Positions 36,295-53,235 are shown, numbered from the stretch's first letter. The stretch: DNA of 64,000 bases from Solirubrobacteraceae bacterium (GCA_023230855.1 JALNWQ010000010.1:1-64000), one strand, 5' to 3'. Notes: generated by a model from the sequence alone, not told the origin. Made by a program: numbers and translations.

Positions 36295-36600
36295 ATGGCC
36301 GCCGAAGATCACGATGACGAGCGCCCGCGCCTGACCGCCTCCCCGGCGTCGGGTCGGGGTTCCGATCGCGACTCCGGCGAGGTCGGCGCCTCGGCGACGA
36401 AGCCCGCCAAGGGTCGCGGACTCGCCCGGTTCCCGGGGTTCCTCCGTGCGTCCTGGGCCGAGCTCCGTCGCGTCAAGTGGCCCGACGGTCCCGAGGTCGC
36501 GCAGGGCACCGGCGTCGTGATCGTGTTCTGCATCCTCGCCGGCCTGTTCCTGGGTGGCGTGGACAGCGCGGCCGCCGAGCTCGTCGACTTCGTCATCTGA
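36295..36600 (+). CDS. secE: Preprotein translocase subunit SecE
   Basis: This 101-residue protein stabilises SecY in the protein export channel. A disordered, charged N-terminal region of about 45 residues is followed by the conserved amphipathic helix FLRASWAELRRVKWPDGPEV and one membrane helix, GTGVVIVFCILAGLFLGGV. The single-helix form is typical of Gram-positive bacteria. It lies 31 bases after rpmG and just before nusG. Confidence 0.94.
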   Translation: MAAEDHDDERPRLTASPASGRGSDRDSGEVGASATKPAKGRGLARFPGFLRASWAELRRVKWPDGPEVAQGTGVVIVFCILAGLFLGGVDSAAAELVDFVI

Positions 36601-36630
36601 CCTCCGTCTCCCCCTCTCTCCTCTCATTCC

Positions 36631-37155
36631 ATGTATCGCTGGTACGTCGTCAACACCTTCTCCGGCCACGAGGCCAAGGTGAAGCAGAAGCTCGAGCACC
36701 GTCTGGTGACCCTCGGGCAGCGGCGTGCCGTCCGGCAGATCGTGGTCCCGACGGAGACGGTCACCGAGGTCAAGGACAACCAGAAGGTCACGTCCGAGAA
36801 GCGCACGATGCCCGGTTACGTGCTCGTGCAGATGGATCTCAACGACGACTCGTGGCAGCTCGTCAAGGGCACGCCCGGCGTCACGGGGTTCGTGGGGGCC
36901 GGCGACGAGCCGATCCCGCTCACCCAGGACGAGATCGATCGACTCCTCAAGCGGGCCCAGCAGCCCACCAAGGCGCAGGCCCGCGCCCAGTTCACCGTCG
37001 GCGAGTCCGTGAAGGTCATCGCCGGCCCCCTGTCCGACTTCTCGGGCGAGATCGCTGAGGTCTCCCCGGACGCCGGCAAGCTCAAGGTTCTCGTGTCCAT
37101 CTTCGGCCGGGAGACCCCGGTCGAGGTGGGCTTCGATCAAGTGAAGAAGATCTGA
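36631..37155 (+). CDS. nusG: Transcription termination/antitermination protein NusG
   Basis: This 174-residue factor binds RNA polymerase and links it to Rho or to the ribosome. The NGN domain opens with MYRWYVVNTFSGHEAKVKQK and contains PGYVLVQMDLND and TPGVTGFVG. The C-terminal KOW domain has VGESVKVIAGPLSDFSGEI and ends QVKKI. It is two bases from rplK. The length is close to E. coli NusG, without the long N-terminal extension seen in Streptomyces. Confidence 0.96.
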   Translation: MYRWYVVNTFSGHEAKVKQKLEHRLVTLGQRRAVRQIVVPTETVTEVKDNQKVTSEKRTMPGYVLVQMDLNDDSWQLVKGTPGVTGFVGAGDEPIPLTQDEIDRLLKRAQQPTKAQARAQFTVGESVKVIAGPLSDFSGEIAEVSPDAGKLKVLVSIFGRETPVEVGFDQVKKI

Positions 37156-37156
37156 G

Positions 37157-37582
37157 ATGGCGAAGAAGGTCTTGACCCAGATCAAGCTGCAGGCCCTCGG
37201 CGGTCAGGCCTCCCCGGCCCCGCCCGTCGGCCCTGCGCTCGGTCAGCACGGGATCAACATCATGGAGTTCTGCAAGGCGTTCAACGCCCAGACGCAGCAG
37301 GACGCCGGCACCGTGATCCCCGTCGTCATCACCGTGTACGAGGACCGCTCGTTCACGTTCATCACGAAGACGCCGCCGGCTGCGATCCTCATCAAGCAGG
37401 CGCTGAGCCTCAAGAGCGGATCCGGCGAGCCGCACAAGACGAAGGTCGGCACGCTGTCGGCCGACCAGGTGCGGCAGATCGCCGAGAAGAAGCTGCCGGA
37501 CCTGAACGCCAACGACGTCGACGCCGCGATCAAGATCATCAGCGGCACCGCCCGCTCGATGGGCGTGGAGGTGGAGGCCTGA
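37157..37582 (+). CDS. rplK: 50S ribosomal protein L11
   Basis: This 141-residue protein forms the stalk base and binds 23S rRNA in the GTPase centre. It has the conserved KLQALGGQASPAPPVGPALG and GINIMEFCKAFNAQT blocks and the C-terminal RNA-binding domain with IISGTARSMGVEV. Its TGA stop overlaps the rplA ATG by one base, so L11 and L1 are coupled. Confidence 0.97.
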   Translation: MAKKVLTQIKLQALGGQASPAPPVGPALGQHGINIMEFCKAFNAQTQQDAGTVIPVVITVYEDRSFTFITKTPPAAILIKQALSLKSGSGEPHKTKVGTLSADQVRQIAEKKLPDLNANDVDAAIKIISGTARSMGVEVEA

Positions 37583-38307
37583 TGTCTCGTCACGGACGCA
37601 AGTTCCTGTCGGCCCGCGGCAAGGTCGACCGCCTGCGCGAGTACCCCGCGAACGAGGCCGTCGCCCTCGTCAAGCAGCTGTCCCGCGCGTCGTTCGACGA
37701 GTCGGTCGAAGTCCACATCCGCACGGGCCTCAACGTCCGTCACGCGGATGAGCAGCTGCGTGGCACGATCGCGCTGCCGCACGGCCTGGGCAAGTCGGTG
37801 AGCGTCGCGGTGTTCGCCGTCGGCGACAAGGCCCGCGAGGCCGAGGAGGCGGGGGCCGACGTCGTCGGGTCCGACGACCTCGCCAAGCGGATCCAGGAGG
37901 GCTTCAGCGACTTCGACATCGCGATCGCGACGCCCGACCAGATGCCGCTCGTCGGTCGCCTCGGCCGGATCCTCGGCCCGCAGGGCAAGATGCCGAACCC
38001 GAAGGTCGGCACCGTGACCGTCGACGTCCGCAAGGCCGTCGAGGAGGCCAAGGCCGGCAAGGTCGAGTACCGCACCGACCGCACCGCGATCGTCCACCTG
38101 ACGATCGGCAAGGTGTCGTTCCCGACCGACCAGCTGCAGGAGAACCTCGCCGCGGTCGTCGACGAGGTCGTCCGTGCGCGCCCGTCGGCGGCGAAGGGCC
38201 GCTACATCCGGTCGATCACCATCGCCTCGACCATGGGTCCCGGCGTCCGGATCGACCAGGCACGTGTCCGTGAAGGCGTCGAGGAGGGTGTGCCGGCCGC
38301 CGCGTAG
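37582..38307 (+). CDS. rplA: 50S ribosomal protein L1
   Basis: This 241-residue protein forms the mobile L1 stalk and often represses its own operon. Conserved blocks include ESVEVHIRTGLNVRHADEQL, RGTIALPHGLGKSV, RLGRILGPQGKMPNPKVGT and the C-terminal IRSITIASTMGPGVRID. The start ATG 37582 overlaps the rplK stop. The L10 leader follows 87 bases before rplJ. Confidence 0.97.
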   Translation: MSRHGRKFLSARGKVDRLREYPANEAVALVKQLSRASFDESVEVHIRTGLNVRHADEQLRGTIALPHGLGKSVSVAVFAVGDKAREAEEAGADVVGSDDLAKRIQEGFSDFDIAIATPDQMPLVGRLGRILGPQGKMPNPKVGTVTVDVRKAVEEAKAGKVEYRTDRTAIVHLTIGKVSFPTDQLQENLAAVVDEVVRARPSAAKGRYIRSITIASTMGPGVRIDQARVREGVEEGVPAAA

Positions 38308-38393
38308 CGCGCGCCACCACACCACCCTGACGCCCCCGAAGACCCTCGGCCGGACCGCCACCATGGCGGCCGTAAGACCGGGACAGGAGGCTC
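38308..38393 (+). promoter_or_regulatory. L10 leader region upstream of rplJ
   Basis: The untranslated stretch between rplA and rplJ is placed and structured like the conserved L10 leader, where L10-L12 binds its own mRNA. A hairpin CCGCCA-CCA-TGGCGG spans 38355-38369, and GACAGGAGG provides the rplJ ribosome binding site. I did not fit a formal consensus. Confidence 0.55.
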
Positions 38394-38948
38394 ATGAACC
38401 GGGAACAGAAGTCCGAGGCGGTCGCCGAGATCGCCCAGAGCATCGAGGAGTCGGAGGCGGTCATCGTCGTCGACTACCGCGGGCTGACCGTCGACCAGGC
38501 CGGTGAGCTCCGTGGCCGCCTCCGTGAGGCGGACACGTCGCTGACGGTCGCGAAGAACACGCTCACCGGCATCGCGGTCGACCGCGTCGGCGAGCGCGCG
38601 GAGCCGCTCCGGCCGTTCCTCGCCGGTCCGACGGCCCTGGCGTACGTCAAGGGCGACGTCGCGGCCGCGGCGAAGGCGATCACGACCTTCGCCAAGGAGA
38701 ACGGCGACCTGCCGGCCTTCAAGGGCGGCGTGCTGTCCGGCAAGGGCCTCGACGTGGCGGAGATCAACGCGATCTCCAAGCTGCCCTCGCGCGAGGTCCT
38801 CTACGGCCAGCTCGTCGGCATCGTCGCCTCGCCGATCACCGGCACGGCGCGGGGCCTCAACGCCTTGCTCTCGGGGGTGGCCATCGCCCTCGGGCAGGTC
38901 CACGAGCAGCGCCAGGCAGCAGAGAACGGGACGGGTGCGTCGGCGTAG
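38394..38948 (+). CDS. rplJ: 50S ribosomal protein L10
   Basis: This 184-residue protein anchors L7/L12 dimers to the ribosome. Conserved segments include NREQKSEAVAEIAQSIEES, VVDYRGLTVDQAGELRGRLR and VAKNTLTGIA, and LAGPTALAYVKGD. The C-terminal helix that binds L12 is present. An AGGAGG ribosome binding site precedes ATG 38394. It is likely regulated through the leader just upstream. Confidence 0.96.
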   Translation: MNREQKSEAVAEIAQSIEESEAVIVVDYRGLTVDQAGELRGRLREADTSLTVAKNTLTGIAVDRVGERAEPLRPFLAGPTALAYVKGDVAAAAKAITTFAKENGDLPAFKGGVLSGKGLDVAEINAISKLPSREVLYGQLVGIVASPITGTARGLNALLSGVAIALGQVHEQRQAAENGTGASA

Positions 38949-38995
38949 GACCGCCGCAGCCCGCTGACGCACAACCCATCGACAGGAGAACAGAC

Positions 38996-39379
38996 ATGGC
39001 TACCACGCAGGAGTGGATCGACGAGCTCAAGAGCATCACCGTGCTCGAGCTGGCGGAGCGCATCAAGGCGCTCGAGGAGGAGTTCGGCGTGTCGGCGACC
39101 GCCGTCGCGGCCGCCGCCCCGGCCGCCGGTGGCGGTGGCGGCGACGCCGCCGGTGGCGCCGACGAGCAGACGTCGTTCGACGTCATCCTCGAGTCGGCCG
39201 GCGACAAGAAGATCGGCGTCATCAAGGTCGTCCGCGCGGCGACCGGCCTGGGCCTGAAGGAGGCCAAGGCCGTCGTCGACGAGGCGCCCAAGCCCGTCAA
39301 GGAGGGCGTCGAGAAGGACGAGGCCGAGAAGCTCAAGGCCGAGCTCGAAGAGGCCGGCGCGACCGTCACCCTCAAGTAG
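38996..39379 (+). CDS. rplL: 50S ribosomal protein L7/L12
   Basis: This 127-residue stalk protein recruits translation factors. The N-terminal dimer domain (SITVLELAERIKALEEEFGV) joins an Ala/Gly-rich hinge, then the C-terminal domain FDVILESAGDKKIGVIKVVR and GLGLKEAKAVVDEAPKPVKE. ATG 38996 has AGGAGA upstream. A strong hairpin follows, so the transcript probably ends here rather than reading into rpoB. Confidence 0.97.
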   Translation: MATTQEWIDELKSITVLELAERIKALEEEFGVSATAVAAAAPAAGGGGGDAAGGADEQTSFDVILESAGDKKIGVIKVVRAATGLGLKEAKAVVDEAPKPVKEGVEKDEAEKLKAELEEAGATVTLK

Positions 39380-39429
39380 CGCGACGCGGCGCACGCCGCC
39401 GCGTCTCCGGCGCCCGTCAGGGCGCCACC

Positions 39430-39469
39430 CCACGACGGGGCGGTCCATCGGGCCGCCCCGCCGTCGTGG
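39430..39469 (+). terminator. Terminator after rplL
   Basis: CCACGACGGGGCGG (39430-39443) pairs with CCGCCCCGCCGTCGTGG (39453-39469) with one bulged base. The long GC stem 50 bases after the rplL stop should end the rplJL transcript. Confidence 0.6.
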
Positions 39470-39544
39470 TGCCCGGGGCGAGCGCGTCGACGTGCCGTCG
39501 ACGCGCAGACGGGCCGCCCGGCCGCACTCGGTTGTGACGAAAGT

Positions 39545-39573
39545 TTGTTTTCCGTCGCACTGTTCACTATCCT
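39545..39573 (+). promoter_or_regulatory. Promoter of the DUF11 surface protein gene
   Basis: TTGTTT (39545-39550) and TATCCT (39568-39573) are separated by the ideal 17 bases, in a locally AT-rich patch. The -10 box ends ten bases before ATG 39584, so the message has almost no leader. This is the best sigma-A match in the window. Confidence 0.65.
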
Positions 39574-39583
39574 CACCGCCCCC

Positions 39584-42500
39584 ATGGGTCGGACGACGGT
39601 GTTGCACGCAAGCTCTTCTCGGCCCACGGGCCGAAGGTCACGCCGTCTGGCGATCGCCCCGATCGTCCTCCTCGCGGCCCTCGCGGTCGCGCTGCTCTGG
39701 TCGACGGCGGCGCTCGCGGCGGACCGCGACTTCGCGCCGAGGTTCACCGCCAGCGACACCGGCGACATCGACATCGTCGGCAACACGCTGCTCACCTGCC
39801 CGACGTCGGCGCAGGGGTGCACCGCGGCCCGGCAGGCCGGCGTCACGACCTCCTCGGACTCGTCGTCGCAGAACAACGCCTACGCGATGCGGTTCGTCGA
39901 CGTCGACGGCGATCCCTCGACGTTCAACTCGAGCCGCGCCGCGCTCCCGCTCCCGAACGGCGCCACGGTCCTCTTCGCCGGCCTCTACTGGGGGGCGCGC
40001 ACCAAGGCGGGCACCGGAGGCCAGGCCGCCGCCAACCCGCAGAACCGCAACCGGATCAAGTTGCGCGTGCCGGGCGGATCGGGCTACGTCCAGCTCACCG
40101 CCGACCAGCTCGACGACGGCAGCGGCGGCATCTACCAGGGGTTCAAGGACGTGACCGCCCTCGTCGCCGGCGCGGGCGCGGGGACGTACACGGCGGCGGA
40201 CGTCCAGTCCTCGACCGGGCGCGACCAGCTCGCCGGTTGGTCGCTCGTCGTCGCGTACCGCGACACGTCGGAGCCCGCCCGCAACCTCTCGGTGTTCGAC
40301 GGCATCAAGTCCATCGGCGGCGGCCAGACCGGCACGATCAACGTCTCGGGCTTCCAGACCCCGCCGGCCGGCGCGGTCCGCACCCGCGTCGGATTCGTCA
40401 CCTACGAGGGCGACGGCGGCATCGTCGGCGACAGCGCGTCCCTGAACGGCACCGTCCTCAGCGACGCGCAGCACCCGGCCACGAACTTCTTCAACTCGCG
40501 CACGAGCCGCGACGGGGTGCTCCGGACGGGCACCGATCCCGACTACCCGAACCAGCTCGGGATCGAGCAGTCGATCGTCGAGGCCAACGGCATCCTCCCC
40601 AACGGCGCCACGAGCGCCACCATCCGTCTGACCTCGTCGGGCGACGTGTACGCGCCGGGCGTCGTGACCTTCGCCACCGAGCTCTACGCGCCGCGGATCG
40701 AGCAGACGAAGACCGTGGAGGACGTCAACGGCGGTGAGGTCGAGCAGGGCGACGTCCTGCGCTACACCGTGTCGGGTCGGAACGTCGGCCAGGACGGCGC
40801 CACCGGATTCGTCCTCCGCGACCCGCTCCCGGCCGACCTGACGTACGTGCCCGGCAGCATCCAGGTCACGCCGGCCGGCGGGGGCACGACCGCGACGGTC
40901 GCGGTGACCGACGCCGTCGGCGACGATCGTGGCGAGTACGACGCCGTGAACCGACGGGTCGTCGCCCGGCTGGGGACGGGATCCGACGCGACGACCGGCG
41001 GCACCGTGGCGGTCGGCGCCCGGTACCAGGTCACCTTCCGGGTGCGGGTCGCCGGACCGGTCCCGGGCGTGCCGGACGGCACGCGGATCGACAACGTCGC
41101 GACGGCGAGCTTCGCCTCCCAGAGCCTCGGCACACCGCTGACGGCGGACGCCGGCGCGCGCACCACCGTCCGATCGCCGGATCTCACGATCCTCAAGACG
41201 GGCGCCGCCACGATCGTCCGCGGCGCGCCCTACTCGTACTCGATCGTCGTGCGCAACGACGGCGCCGCCCGCTCGCAGGGCGCCGTGACGGTGACCGACG
41301 AGCTGCCCACCGGGCTGTCCTTCGCGGCGACGAGCCCGGTGTCGGGCCCGGGCTGGGCCTGCTCGACGGCCGGCCGGACCTTCACGTGCGAGCGCGACGA
41401 CGCCCTCGACGCCGGATCCGCCCACCCACCGATCGGCCTCGACGTCGTCGTCGCCGCAGACGCTCCCGCCACGATCGCGAACACCGCGACCGTCGCGGGC
41501 GGTGGCGACGGCGACCTCACGAACAACGCGAGCACCGCGTCGAACGTCCCCGCGAGCTCGGCGGATCTCGCCGTCGTGAAGACCCGGGACGTCGCCGATC
41601 CGGCGGTCGGCGCGGACGTGACCTACACCCTGCGCGTGACGAACCACGGCGCCTCGGCTTCGACGGGGTCGGTCGTCACGGACGAGCTCCCCGCCGGGCT
41701 CGCCTTCCATGCGTCGGACGACTGCACCGGGGCTCCGGGCTCCTCGACCGCGACCTGCGCCGTCGGCCCGCTCGCGGCCGGCGCGTCGCGCGACCTGACG
41801 ATCGTGGCGCGTCCGCTCCCGGGCACCGCGGGCACGGCCCTCGTCAACCGCGTCACGGTCGCCGGCAACGAGCCGGACCCGACCCCCGGCAACGACCGCT
41901 CGACGTCGTCGGTCGACGTCCGTCCCGTCGATCTGAGGATCACGAGCGGCATCAGTGGCGATCCCGCCACCCTGACCCCGGGCCAGGCCTACACCTGGAA
42001 CCTCGACGTCACGAACCTCGGCGGGTCGAACGCCCCCGGCACGGTGGTGCGGTTCCCGGTGCCGGACGGCACGACCCTCGACGGTCCGGCGCCGCCCGGC
42101 TGCGACCTCGTGGCGGGCGTCGTCACCTGCTCGATCGGCGACGTCGCCCCGGGCGCGACCGTGCCGACCATCGCGATCCCCCTGCGGGTCGGCGCCAACC
42201 CTCCCGTCGTCATCGACACGTCCGCGTCGGTCTCGACCACCGAGAACGACGTCGACCCGTCCAACGACGTCGCGACCACCCGCACCCCGGTCGCGGCGTC
42301 GGTCGACCTCGGCGTGACGCTGACCGCCCAGCCCGGCGCGGTCAGCGCGGGGGAGGAGCTCCGGCTCACCGCCACGGTGACGAACCACGGCCCCGCCACC
42401 CCGCAGGACGCGACGCTCACGGTGCCGCTGCCCCCGGGCACGACGTTCGTGCGGGCCGATCCCGGGTGCGCGCTCAACGCCGCCGGTGACGCGGTCGTCT

Positions 42501-44407
42501 GCACCCTCGATCCGTCCGAGCTCGACAGCGGCTCCTCCGTCGACCGCACGATCGTCGTCCGGGTCGGCGACGACCCCGGGTCGTCGATCGACGCGACCGC
42601 GACCGTCGACACGAGCTCCGACGACACCGACGCGAGCAACGACACCGCGGCGACGGCCGTCCCGGTCGTCTCGACCGCCGGGGTCTCGATCGAGAAGTCC
42701 GTCTCGACCGAGCGCGCCCGACCGGGCGACGTCGTGACCTACACCCTGGTGGCGCGCAACGCCGGTCCGGCGACCGCCCGTGACGTGGTGATCGCCGACA
42801 CGCTGCCGGCGGGCGTGACGTTCGTCTCGGCCGACGACCCGTGCGTCGCCGATGCCGGCGCCACCGGCGTCCGATGCGAGATCGGCGCCCTCCCGGCGGG
42901 CGACGCGCGCACGGTCACGGTCCGTGCGCGCGTCGACGCGATCGCGGGCGCCTTCGATCCCGCAGCGAGCCACCAGCTCGTCGCGGTGAAGCGCGAGGTC
43001 GACCAGCCCCTCGAGCCCCACTCGACCGCGACCGCGACCGCGACCTGCGACGCCGGGTACGTCGCGACGGACGGCAGCGTGCGGATCGAGCACGTCGATC
43101 AGGGCGCCGGCACCTTCGCCGACGTCGACATCCGCAGCAGCAGGCAGACCGCCGACGGCCGAGGCTGGACCGCCACGGTGGTCAACCACGCCGGTGGCCG
43201 TGCCCAGGTGAAGGTCACCGTGGTCTGCCTCCGCGAGCGCACGACCGAGGCCGACGGCCACGACCATCCGCTCATCGTGTCGGACCCCGTGACCACGACC
43301 CGGCCGCTCATCGCGGGCCGCCACGAGGTCGCCCTGACCTGTGGCCCCGGACAGGTGGCGATCGCCCCGGGCCACGCCTTCGCGGATGGTGGCCGGGGCG
43401 AGATCCGCGGCTCGTACCGCGACGGCGTCGCCGGTTGGCGCTTCGTCGTCGACGTCGAGGAGGCGGACGAGGGCACGTTCTCGATCCGGTGCCTGTCGAC
43501 CACGACCGGCGAGGCGGACGGCCACGTCCACGACCTCGGCCTGACGCAGCTGCCGACCACGACGGTCACGATCCCCGGCGGCCAGGCCCCGAACCAGCGT
43601 GACGTGCACCGGCTGGAGTGCCGTGACGGCGGCAAGGGCATCGTCGGCTCGACGGACCTCGATGACGGCCTCGTGTCGCTCGGCAACGACCCCCAGCCGG
43701 TGAACCGCGACTTCGCGTTCAACAACCCCACCGACGGTCCGCTCGACGCGCGCATCGGACTCCTCTGCCTCGCCGACCGCACCGGCGGCGAGATCGGGGT
43801 GCGCGACGTGACGAACACCGCGTCGGTGACGTCGACGACGCCGGACACGGACCTGTCCGACAACGTCGCGTCGGGTCGCTTCGTCGCCACGACCGGTGAC
43901 GTCGGCGCCGGCCAGGCCCCGACCGACCCGACCCCGACCGACCGGGCCCCGAGCGCGGGGACGGACCAGGGGCCGCAGGGCGACGTGGCGCCGCCGACCG
44001 ACCAGCGGAACGGGTCCGACGACGGCGCGTCCGCCGACCCGGGTCGGCGGACGGACGGGGCCGTGGCGCGTCCCGCGACCGCTCGCCTCCTGTCGTCGAC
44101 GCTGCGGGTCGCCGGGTCGTCCTCGCGGGCGACCGTCCGCGTGCGGCTGCGCTGCGCGCGGGCGTGCACGGGACGCGCCACCCTGCGGGCGCGGTCCGCG
44201 GTGCGGGGAACCTCGATCCGGCGCGGCACGGTCCTGGGCGCCGCCCGGGTCCGCCTCGCCGCCGGCCGGTCCACGAGCGTGCGCATCGTGGCCCGCGGCC
44301 GCATCGCCCGCGCCCTGCGCGCGGGCCGGGTGACGCGCGCCCAGCTCGTGGTCGACACCGGCCGCGGCGCGCGCACCACCCGCAGCGTGCGCCTCGTCCG
44401 TCGCTGA
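39584..44407 (+). CDS. Large secreted DUF11-repeat surface protein
   Basis: This 1,607-residue secreted protein has a long signal peptide (core IAPIVLLAALAVALLW, ending TAALAA). An N-terminal beta-rich domain spans about 45-360, with two early Cys residues and NGATVLFAGLYWGARTKAG. Six DUF11-type repeats follow, starting near 371, 531, 659, 782, 906 and 1033, each with a pattern like VTYTLRVTNHG and ending in an N/D-rich NNAS or SND turn. A Cys-containing region at about 1160-1440 follows, then a Pro/Asp-rich spacer and a basic Ig-like C-terminal domain. No LPxTG motif is seen. DUF11 proteins are often cell-surface stalks or adhesins. It is an independent unit set between rplL and rpoB. Confidence 0.8.
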   Translation: MGRTTVLHASSSRPTGRRSRRLAIAPIVLLAALAVALLWSTAALAADRDFAPRFTASDTGDIDIVGNTLLTCPTSAQGCTAARQAGVTTSSDSSSQNNAYAMRFVDVDGDPSTFNSSRAALPLPNGATVLFAGLYWGARTKAGTGGQAAANPQNRNRIKLRVPGGSGYVQLTADQLDDGSGGIYQGFKDVTALVAGAGAGTYTAADVQSSTGRDQLAGWSLVVAYRDTSEPARNLSVFDGIKSIGGGQTGTINVSGFQTPPAGAVRTRVGFVTYEGDGGIVGDSASLNGTVLSDAQHPATNFFNSRTSRDGVLRTGTDPDYPNQLGIEQSIVEANGILPNGATSATIRLTSSGDVYAPGVVTFATELYAPRIEQTKTVEDVNGGEVEQGDVLRYTVSGRNVGQDGATGFVLRDPLPADLTYVPGSIQVTPAGGGTTATVAVTDAVGDDRGEYDAVNRRVVARLGTGSDATTGGTVAVGARYQVTFRVRVAGPVPGVPDGTRIDNVATASFASQSLGTPLTADAGARTTVRSPDLTILKTGAATIVRGAPYSYSIVVRNDGAARSQGAVTVTDELPTGLSFAATSPVSGPGWACSTAGRTFTCERDDALDAGSAHPPIGLDVVVAADAPATIANTATVAGGGDGDLTNNASTASNVPASSADLAVVKTRDVADPAVGADVTYTLRVTNHGASASTGSVVTDELPAGLAFHASDDCTGAPGSSTATCAVGPLAAGASRDLTIVARPLPGTAGTALVNRVTVAGNEPDPTPGNDRSTSSVDVRPVDLRITSGISGDPATLTPGQAYTWNLDVTNLGGSNAPGTVVRFPVPDGTTLDGPAPPGCDLVAGVVTCSIGDVAPGATVPTIAIPLRVGANPPVVIDTSASVSTTENDVDPSNDVATTRTPVAASVDLGVTLTAQPGAVSAGEELRLTATVTNHGPATPQDATLTVPLPPGTTFVRADPGCALNAAGDAVVCTLDPSELDSGSSVDRTIVVRVGDDPGSSIDATATVDTSSDDTDASNDTAATAVPVVSTAGVSIEKSVSTERARPGDVVTYTLVARNAGPATARDVVIADTLPAGVTFVSADDPCVADAGATGVRCEIGALPAGDARTVTVRARVDAIAGAFDPAASHQLVAVKREVDQPLEPHSTATATATCDAGYVATDGSVRIEHVDQGAGTFADVDIRSSRQTADGRGWTATVVNHAGGRAQVKVTVVCLRERTTEADGHDHPLIVSDPVTTTRPLIAGRHEVALTCGPGQVAIAPGHAFADGGRGEIRGSYRDGVAGWRFVVDVEEADEGTFSIRCLSTTTGEADGHVHDLGLTQLPTTTVTIPGGQAPNQRDVHRLECRDGGKGIVGSTDLDDGLVSLGNDPQPVNRDFAFNNPTDGPLDARIGLLCLADRTGGEIGVRDVTNTASVTSTTPDTDLSDNVASGRFVATTGDVGAGQAPTDPTPTDRAPSAGTDQGPQGDVAPPTDQRNGSDDGASADPGRRTDGAVARPATARLLSSTLRVAGSSSRATVRVRLRCARACTGRATLRARSAVRGTSIRRGTVLGAARVRLAAGRSTSVRIVARGRIARALRAGRVTRAQLVVDTGRGARTTRSVRLVRR

Positions 44408-44422
44408 TCCGACGCGCCGGGA

Positions 44423-44452
44423 GGGGGGCGTCGAGGCCCGTCGACGCCCCCC
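44423..44452 (+). terminator. Strong terminator after the DUF11 gene
   Basis: GGGGGGCGTCGA (44423-44434) pairs perfectly with TCGACGCCCCCC (44441-44452) around a six-base loop, 16 bases after the stop. It insulates rpoB from the surface protein gene. Confidence 0.7.
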
Positions 44453-44528
44453 GGGCCCTCCCCGTGGACGCCGCCCGGGCCCTCCGGTGCGGTCGGATCA
44501 CGCCGATCCCCGTCCCTCCGGAGAGCCC

Positions 44529-44876
44529 GTGGCCATCCCCGACCGACCCGATCCACCCTCGCGCCGCAGCATGATGCGGCGGATCCGCGAGCTCGAGGCG
44601 CAAGTCGACGCGCTCGCCCGCGCCGACGATCGGCGCGCGCCCGTCGAGGTCGTCGTCGGGGGGCGGGTGGCGCAGGCCCCCGAGCGCGGGACGGTGGCGG
44701 TCGACCGCTCGACGCGCGCCATCGTCGAGGGCGCGCTGGAGGAGGCGCGGGACCTCGTCGCGTCCGGGCGGCCGATGGCGGCCCTACGCACCTACCGCGA
44801 GCGGACCGGCGTCGGTGAGGCCGAGGCGCGCGAGGCGGTGCGGGGCATCGGCCTCGAGCCCGCCGGCGACGGCTGA
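44529..44876 (+). CDS. Small coiled-coil protein with L7/L12 C-terminal-like segment
   Basis: This 115-residue protein is not a known ribosomal protein, but its C-terminal part looks like the factor-binding domain of L7/L12. Residues 72-104 read EARDLVASGRPMAALRTYRE and RTGVGEAEAREAV, matching the pattern of alternating helix, RTYRExTGxGxxEAxxAV. A short coiled coil (about 16-34, MRRIRELEAQVDALARA) precedes it. The start is GTG 44529, with GGAGAG five bases upstream; ATG 44571 is an alternative. It sits between the DUF11 terminator and rpoB. Similar short proteins with this domain occur in actinobacteria without known function. A role in translation or transcription coupling is only a guess. 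Confidence 0.65.
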   Translation: MAIPDRPDPPSRRSMMRRIRELEAQVDALARADDRRAPVEVVVGGRVAQAPERGTVAVDRSTRAIVEGALEEARDLVASGRPMAALRTYRERTGVGEAEAREAVRGIGLEPAGDG

Positions 44877-45144
44877 CCGGTCCCGACGTCGCCGGGGCGC
44901 CGCGGACGACCCGGTGGCCATCGGCCGTCGCGGTGCCCTACACTGCCTTCGTCGGCCGATAGTCGTAGCCGTCCACCGATCGGGTCCGCGCCACATACGC
45001 GGGTTCCGTGGACGGGGTCCGTGAGCGCCGACGACCTCACTCGCGGGGTGCATGCTCGCGTGTGCTAGGTTAGCTGTTCGCCTCCGCCTGCCCAGCGGGA
45101 GCGATCCTCGCCCTATACCCGACACCTCCCAGGAGTCGCCCGCC
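44877..45144 (+). promoter_or_regulatory. Leader and promoter region of rpoB
   Basis: This 268-base gap has no credible gene. Candidate -10 boxes are TACACT (44939-44944), TAGGTT (45066-45071) and TATACC (45114-45119), none with a good -35 box. AGGAG at 45131-45135 is the rpoB ribosome binding site. The promoter must lie here or before the small gene, because the DUF11 terminator blocks read-through. Confidence 0.4.
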
Positions 45145-48771
<3,627 letters not shown>

Positions 48772-48891
48772 GACGGACCCGCCGGCGCCCGCACCCCGGT
48801 GAGCCCGCCCAGCGCGGGCGGCCGGGGACGGGCGCCGGCGCCCACCGACCCCCGCCCCGCCAAGCACACGATCACAGGGACGACTCCCACC

Positions 48892-53163
<4,272 letters not shown>

Positions 53164-53165
53164 GC

Positions 53166-53235
53166 GGCCGGCGGCCCCGTGCCGCCGGCCCTCCGACGAG
53201 CGTCCCGACGCCCCGGCCGAGCGGCCGGGGCGTCG
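53166..53235 (+). terminator. Double hairpin terminator after rpoC
   Basis: Two perfect hairpins are stacked. GGCCGGCGGC/GCCGCCGGCC spans 53166-53190 with a CCCGT loop. A 13-bp stem, CGACGCCCCGGCC with GGCCGGGGCGTCG, spans 53206-53235 with a GAGC loop. Together they should end the rpoBC transcript. Confidence 0.75.

Noticed and set aside
39638..43609. A 1,300-codon open frame antisense to the DUF11 gene
   Set aside because: Same GC-bias effect; the translation is a run of Arg, Gly, Val and Asp with no recognisable domain, while the sense frame has a signal peptide and repeats.
39584..44407. DUF11 protein as a foreign island or transposon cargo
   Set aside because: No inverted or direct repeats, integrase or transposase flank it, and base composition looks like the surroundings, so only an insertion relative to the usual gene order is claimed.
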